From Protonemura montana (Eukaryota; Arthropoda; Insecta; Plecoptera; Nemouridae), in contig OX387605.1 in NCBI GenBank assembly GCA_947568835.1, positions 26,263,769-26,327,768 of the forward strand: a stretch of DNA of 64,000 nt. Reading direction: 5' to 3'. The notes below the pieces were generated by a model that was not told the origin of the DNA, did not search any database, and saw only the letters and a list, made by a program, of their open reading frames with translations. The position numbers and the translations under genes are program-made. This document shows, in pieces, positions 57,800 to 64,000 of this stretch. Position 1 is the stretch's first letter, and each line of letters begins with the position of its first letter.

Positions 57800-60700
57800 A
57801 GTTTGAATGATTGTAATTGTAAATATCGTGTGAATCAACTTAAATGACTTTATGTTTGAGAGTTTAAATTATCAACCGACAATTTCCAGCGCCTGTTTTT
57901 ACTGTTTTATGTGACAACGATCACATATTCAACAAGCAACACAACTGCAAATAATCTGAACCTAATCTGAACCAAGATCGAACGTGGCACGGGATGTTCC
58001 GCATTGCAGCAAGTTCGACGTCCTGGACATCAACTAGCGTCCCTGGATAGGGAAGTGATAGGCGTCCATCCTCCGACCAGATCAGAACAGCGTCGGGTTT
58101 TATCACCGCTCTTCGCAGGGAAGATTAGACGCAACGCGGTTTAAATTACCACTCCGTCAACGAAAGATCCGCTGCCGCGAAAATAGCTCGCGCCCATCAT
58201 TTTTTACAACCCTCCGGCCATAAAGTGTAGCTTTCATAGTCGCGTCTTATATAAATCCATGCGCTCGCCATGGTGTGTCCATGTGCATGTGAAATTGTAA
58301 ATTGATCAATCACTCAAGAAATGTATAGGACTAGCGTTTGAGCGGCACACGTTGCTAAACTTTGCCTGCCAGAAGCCGTCGGTAATTTTCATAAACACAA
58401 TAAAGAGAAATAACAAGCCGCGCGGCGACGGGAAATCAGTAAAAAGCAAAATGTGAGGATCACAGACTAAACGCGCTGATGAAGTGGAGACATGCTTGAG
58501 CGGGGGGCGGGGGGCGGGGGCAGGGGGGGTTATTAGATCAATCTGTTGCTCTGCTGCGGCGGCGTCGTCCAGATGATCCCCCTCCCCACCCAACACTGGA
58601 TTAAATTTAGCCGGCGTCGAGTCGCGACCGCAGGGTGGCATGTGCTGGATCAGCGTGTCGGCCGGGACATAAGACCGCAAGCCCGACATAGCGCTGCGAT
58701 GGCAAGAACACGTGCAAGTCCCGGGGTTCAGAGTGGATGAAGACGTTGTTGTCTCTCTGCATCCTCCAGAGAGTTATCATCCCCCGACATTGATCGTCGG
58801 ACTGCGGACGGCGATCTCCACTTTTCGCATGTAAAAAAGGTCGCTGCAACGTGGGAACCTGCCGAGAGGATGCCGGTTTTATGCGAGGAGCACCATGGAT
58901 TGATGGCAAGCCTGGACAGTCTGCTGTTTCTTCAATGACGAGCACCCCGTTTCATCGTCGTCCCATCGTTAGTCGACATAAGGGGCTGTCCACCCCACCC
59001 CCACGTCGCCCGCCACGGCGATTATGAACCACTTCCGTTCCCCATTCCGTGCACGAAGCGGCTCCAGATGAGGACGCCGATGATGCAGAGAGGGTCGACT
59101 GATTAACAAGTCGCGCGACGAAACTCTCATTTATCATCGATGCCAGTGCGTATCAAAACAGACCTTTGCAATTAAAAAAGTCCGCGACAGAGTGGCACCG
59201 CTAGGATGAATCAAACGCGGGTAACGTGTCAAACGCCTCGCAAAGAAGCTAAAATTAGGCGCGGTAAAATGCGATTGCGTTTTCGATGTCTTTGTCCCCC
59301 CCCCGAGCGGAGGCCGCGTGATCGACGCCAGGGAGCGCCGTCTTCACCTCTCTCAACGTCGTCTCGAGATGGAATGTTGGTCGAGAATTACAATCCATAT
59401 GCAGATTTCTGTCGATGGCGGATCTCCGTTGAATGCTAATGATCGGCCGATGTGCCAAGCTGATGACCGGACAATTAGTTGCGTTTCACTTTGATGTCAA
59501 TGAGTTGCTCCTTGCCTACCATCAGCTGATATCTGATCGGGGCCTGCACGTGACTCTTGGGTGCAGGGAGGGGCGATCGTCACATCCAGTGACAAGCGAA
59601 ATCGCAAAGAAACAGAAATGCAAAACAATGCTTTTGTCTCGTCTAAACGATGATACGAGGCTACGGTCTAATGATGTCAACTCTGACGAGTTATTTCTGT
59701 CCAGAGAGACATGTCGCGGCCATTCTCTCTTGTACGTCCCAAGAAGAAGACGCGGAGGGCAAAAAGTGGTGCGACTCAGGTGTTGAATCTCAATGCCGTC
59801 GCGGCGCATGTGCATATCGCCGAGATGATGTATCTCTCCGCGGTTCACTCGCCCTTTGTGTGGGCAGATCTATTTATCTTCTAAGCATATATTCATAACA
59901 TGTCAACTTATATAGAAAGGATCGCTGTTATTTATATCTGTCCTTTGTCGCGAAAAGTAGATCCCAGTGTGTTATTATTCAACACCTCTAGCGGGCAATA
60001 TCTAAATGAATGTAATCGAATGAATACACTAGCATCAGTTAGTGCTCTGTGCCCGTCCTCTCTGCTGTCAGATCGCTTCTTTTATCGCGGCTGGGTCACC
60101 GAGGGCCAGATCGGTATTGTCTTTGTTGCCCAGGAAGACGAAGATGCCCTCCGCAGTCGACCCGAGACGTGCGTGGCGAACCTAACCTACAGCAGAGCAG
60201 AGGCCAGCTCTTTCAGAGACATGTTAATGCAGCCGACCAGATCGTCACTCGATACGGAATTATGCTAAACACTCTGCGACACTTTGTGTGCGTCCGACAC
60301 AAAAACACCTCATCGCAGAGTGCGTGCGATCCGTGCGTGTACACGTGACAAATGATAACGCTGCCCCAAGTAGAGTTGCTGGGACATAAACAAGATCGAA
60401 TGTCCGTACGGTCCTTACCAAACAAATCGCTCACAGGACACATAGCGCGCTACGATTTGCTTGAAATAATCACATGGACGTTGTTTCCATCAACATGCGC
60501 CGGGCAAAGCGCACAAATGATCGCCACTTCTCGCCCGATCTTTGATCGCACTTCACGTGGCCGCGATTCATTTGGCCCGGAGCTGTCAGGTGCCCCGAGT
60601 TGCACGGGGGATGACAGTCTCCTGGCAACAAACAATTGGACGCATGCCACGCACGGCGTACGTCCTTTGAGCGGCCACCGCAGCCGTCTGAACGCGAGCC

Positions 60701-62270
60701 GTCATCATCACGTCGCCGTCAAACATGCCAACAATGAAAATATAACGAATCAATTAAAACGTTGCATTGATAAATCTGTTAGCATGTCAAGGGGTGTACA
60801 AATCAGCCGACTCGCCGCGGCCGTTTGGACAGCCGCGAGTTTGATATTTATAATTTGTATACCAGATTTATACGCGCGTTTATTTGCACCAGATTTCAGA
60901 GTCGTGCTGGCCGAAGAAATCGCCGCGAGAGCCAGATCGAGCCAGATCGAAACAACTGAGCTGACGGCAAAACGGCCGATTTGTTGTTTGTATCCGTCTA
61001 TTTTAACTCCTCTTCTCGCACATTTGATCGCCGCTCAAGTATCCTGCCATGCGATGCATTTTCTCAATTAGTGTCTTCTTCCTTAGCCGCGTGTGTCGCA
61101 CAGCATTGAGGCAGGTCGCTTCTGCACGCCAACCCCCGGTGTAAACATCCCCAGGCCAAGTGGTCTCGCTTACATAGGGATTACACCCTGCCACCCCGTC
61201 GGCAACGCTAAGAGGAAGCTATTTTTAAACAACACATCCCCTGTTTCAGTGCAGGAGAGAAACGCCGCTCGACGTAACTTCTCTTCTCTCTACGACACCG
61301 GCATGCTTATCTAGAAGAAGCCGGAGCTATTCATAGGTCAAAACATCTGCCGCCAATCTTGAGCACCAGCGCCGAGTGGATTAATTAAATCAAGTTTAAT
61401 TAGCTTTGAATAACATTTACGATCCGCGTTGCGGTGGCCGGATGGTGCAAGCACTTTATTTGTGTTCGCATCTTTTGACGAGCAGCGCCATTTTGCCGTC
61501 GGTTTGAACCGCGGTTTAGAAATAGAAGCATTGTCATCAAACTCACGGCCTGCTAATTCGGTGTGCGCTGATGACTCACGATCCGTTGGTGCAATCATCG
61601 ATGAGGAGAGATCATCTTCGCGCCGTCGCACGGACGATGATTATTCGGGCGTGGATATCGCCGAGTGAATTGACCACGAATGTGAAGGTGCCACGAGTGT
61701 GAGAACCTGAGTTAGTCACCGTGAGGTATCTCCGCTGACGAGTTCGGCAAACATCGGTCCAATTAGGGCGCTGGCATGTGAATGCGTTGAGTCCTAACGC
61801 TAAACCCAGCACGAATCAATGAATGCCTTATGTCGCCGTATTGATCCATTCAATTTCACATCATCCATTATCTGATATTTCCCGTGAGACACACTTTTTT
61901 AAGCCGAGAGAATCAATTATTAAGCACTTAGACACTTCTTGTTCTGCACAAAGTCATGCTTTGAGTCTTCGCCTCGGTTTGGGCACGATGAGAGTCGAGC
62001 GATCGGGTGCGAGATAAGTTGAGCAAATTAATGCTCGTTACCTGGCGTCGCCACACAATGGGCCGGCCCCGTTCGACGCTCGACGCCGTCAATATTGGAT
62101 CAGTTCAAGTCGATCGCACCAGCGGATACGCGATTGTCGCCCGTAGAGTACACACATCAAAAGCTCGGCGTACTGGAAACTATCGGCCGTGTTTGCTTCC
62201 AGCCCCGTGACCGGCCGCCGCCTCCTCCTAGGGCCAGTCGTCGAGCGGCACGTGGTGGAGGTCGCCAGGA
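57800..62270. other. Unique sequence upstream of the chemoreceptor
   Basis: A minus-strand frame at 58306-58689 starts MSGLRSYVPADTLIQHMPP and is GC-rich; it might be a 5' coding exon but matches no family. A 239-codon plus-strand frame at 60352-61071 also lacks any signature. Confidence 0.3.
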
Positions 62271-62272
62271 GG

Positions 62273-64000
62273 ATGCTGCCTTGCTGGGGGACGCCGTCGA
62301 GCGAATGTCCGGAGGATGGTCGCAGTTTCTTCGACGCGTTCCGACCGCTGGCCGCTCTCTGCAAGCTATTGGGCACGTATCCGGTGGCCAGTGAGGACGC
62401 AGAGGGGCGAACAGGGACGACGCCGCGGTTTCGACTCCTGTCAGTCGACAGCGCGTACGGTATGATCGACCAGAGCGCGGTTGCCAATCTTCTCGTTGAA
62501 ATAGCAACCCTTCTTAGGGCGCTAGCAAAGTGAATGCATTGACCCTTATAACAATCACTGACAGGAATCCCTCAGAACATGACATCCTCCAACCAGCCGA
62601 CTGGTAGATGATGATGATATGTATCTGCTAGAGTATATTTCTGCATTTCGTCCCGTAAGTATGACATACATCCAATCGATCCACTCCACCTGCAGGTCTG
62701 GCACTGCACACCACCGCCGCCGTCGCCTACTCGTGGCTGGAGGACAACAAATGGCTGCGCTTCCTGCTGCCACTCATCTGGCTGCGCTCGGCGGTCGCCG
62801 TCCTCGCCTCGCTCGTCTTCTACGACCGCCACCTTCCGCCGCTGCTCGCCAGCTTCGCCAAGTTCGACGCCAGCTTCGCGAAGCTGTCGTCGCCGCCGTC
62901 GCAAGCGTCGTGACGCCGCACGACGCCGTACGCCTGGCTCGGCGTCGCGGCGCTCTCGATCGGCGTCTGCTTCCTGCTGAGCTTCGTCGAGCGTCGGGAC
63001 GCCTTGCACTCGCCGGCGGTGCTAGGCGCCGCGACGCTCGGCGCCGTGACGATGTTGCCCCAGTGTTTGTACAACGTGGTCTTCATGTTCCTCTGCGCCC
63101 AGGTTCGCATGCATACGAGTACCGAGTCCTGGTGAGGTCGGCTTGCATCGATTCCAGCAAATCTTTTGTTTACCACACCTTCCAGTCAAGCAGATCGCGC
63201 CGACCACACAGTGGCGCTCCAAGCAAACAATAAGGGCACTAGGATGAAATCTTATTTAAATTGCAAACGCTTGCAATGCGCGGGGTATTTTAATATTAAG
63301 AACACTAAAAACCGTCTCAAAAATTGATGCCAATGGAGTTATTCGAGTTTGACAGGTTGTGACGTGATATAGCGTCACTAGAATCAGAGTGACTGTGAGT
63401 ATTCACAGCCTCTTGGTTCTACTCCTTGGAGATCCGTCATTCTCATCAAATACACTAAAATCGTCTCAAAAAGCCAGTGTCCAAGTAGCTCAATTGGTTA
63501 GAGCAACACCGCGACAGGTGGAGATCGGGGTCCAAGTAGCTCAATTGGTTAGAGCAACACCCGCGACAGGTGGAGATCGGGGTTCAAGTAGCTCAATTGG
63601 TTAGAGCAACACCCGCGACAGGTGGAGATCAGGGTTCGAGTCCGCGTTTGGGCATCAATTTTTGAGACGGTTTTAGTGTTGATAATAATAAAAAAGGGCA
63701 CTAGTCAACCAACATCAACTAACCCCCCCTCCACCCCCCCTCAGCTCTCTTCACGGTACCGCGACCTGCGCGCGGCTTGGCGCGCAGCCGTGGCCGACGC
63801 GCTGCACGACGTCGCGACGCCGCGCAACCTGGAGGCGTCGCGACGTCTAGAGGCGTCGCGTCTGGCGCACGCCGAGTTGTCGCGGGTCGCTCGCCGTCTC
63901 GTCCAGTGTTACGGAGGTCGCCTCGCGATATTTTACCTCGGCGTCTACACCGAGGTCATCATCGATCTCTACCACTACGTTTACATCTCCAACTTCGCGT
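62273..64000 (+). CDS. Gustatory-receptor-like 7TM chemoreceptor (3' incomplete, in-frame TGA)
   Basis: Three exons, 62273-62459, 62696-63102 and 63745 to the window edge, join in phase with GT-AG introns. Exon 1 gives RSFFDAFRPLAALCKLLGTY then PV, the N-terminal pattern of insect-type gustatory receptors. Exon 2 has hydrophobic spans around FLLPLIWLRSAVAVLASLVF, YAWLGVAALSIGVCFLLSFV and AVTMLPQCLYNVVFMFLCA, separated by PPLLASFAKFDASF. Exon 3 has a charged loop, then LSRVARRLVQCYGG and FYLGVYTEVIIDLYHYVYI. About 280 residues are seen; the last helices lie outside. These receptors sit in the plasma membrane of sensory cells as ligand-gated cation channels. I chose ATG 62273; an in-frame ATG lies at 62189. 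TGA at 62910-62912 interrupts exon 2. Confidence 0.72.
62910..62912 (+). other. In-frame TGA in chemoreceptor exon 2
   Basis: The frame reads CAA GCG TCG TGA CGC CGC ACG and stays open with family-like sequence on both sides. A lesion, assembly error or polymorphic null allele are possible. Confidence 0.8.
63241..63697 (+). mobile_element. tRNA-derived SINE with inverted arms, copy 4, three tRNA-like units
   Basis: It lies in chemoreceptor intron 2. The 5' block GATGAAATCTTATTTAAATT and inverted arm AAAAATTGATGCC are followed by three tandem tRNA-like units, each with box A TAGCTCAATTGGTTAGAGCA; only the last has the full box B GGTTCGAGTCC and closes with TTTGGGC. GUCCAAG/UUUGGGC can pair as an acceptor stem. 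The end is GATAATAATAAAAA. AAGGGCACTAG on both sides is an 8-11-bp target duplication, showing retroposition. Confidence 0.8.

Noticed and set aside
58306..58689. GC-rich minus-strand frame as ARID3 first exon
   Set aside because: Position and strand fit, but no similarity to ARID3 N-termini and no clear donor in phase 0.
60352..61071. 239-codon open frame
   Set aside because: No domain, membrane pattern or splice link to the chemoreceptor; composition is like surrounding DNA.
62910..62912. Selenocysteine at the chemoreceptor TGA
   Set aside because: This receptor family has no known selenoproteins and the site is in a variable loop, so a lesion or error is simpler.

Overview
This is a eukaryotic, invertebrate genomic window. 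It is intron-rich, repeat-dense and alternates between AT-rich and CpG-rich stretches. Two protein-coding loci can be supported. (1) A minus-strand ARID3/dead ringer transcription-factor gene runs from an exon at about 42.2 kb down to a stop codon at 15,827. Six coding exons join in phase to give most of the ARID DNA-binding domain and the C-terminal REKLES-type region; the 5' exon(s) were not located. (2) A plus-strand seven-transmembrane chemoreceptor of the insect gustatory-receptor-like (7tm_7) type begins near 62.27 kb and runs off the right edge. It has three phase-compatible exons and one in-frame TGA. An insect-type receptor, a dead-ringer-like gene and decayed Jockey/CR1-like LINEs fit an arthropod best, but another invertebrate is possible.

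Everything else is repeats. From left to right: a SINE with a tandemly amplified 5S-rRNA-like head (1-1.1 kb); inverted-repeat elements with hammerhead-like cores, probably Penelope-related (2.2, 3.7, 6.2-6.7, 17.8, 29.1 kb); LINE remnants (3.1, 5.6-6.1, 11.3-12.2, 14.2-14.6, 57.6 kb); a MITE with a near-empty site next to it (8.1 kb); five tRNA-like sequences in 900 bp (9.26-10.14 kb); the ARID3 3' exons (15.8-22.4 kb), with a large foldback element in one intron; and the very long ARID3 intron (22.4-42.1 kb), which holds minisatellites of 60, 47, 21 and 20/26 bp, a CpG-rich segment with two perfect CRE palindromes and a CGG run. From 42.2 to 62.2 kb there is mostly unique sequence, broken by a 25-unit 102-bp minisatellite (47.6-50.2 kb) and more 5S-headed arrays.

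The main observations are about repeats. A SINE family carries about 2 to 11 copies of a 91-bp 5S-like promoter unit. A tRNA-derived SINE has a tRNA acceptor stem continuous with a ~45-bp inverted arm. Two 47-bp minisatellites of exactly 21 units each are built from the terminus of a foldback element. One plausible hammerhead ribozyme sits beside a related family in which the core C3-G8 pair appears as U-A. Many long open reading frames here are artefacts of repeat periodicity.
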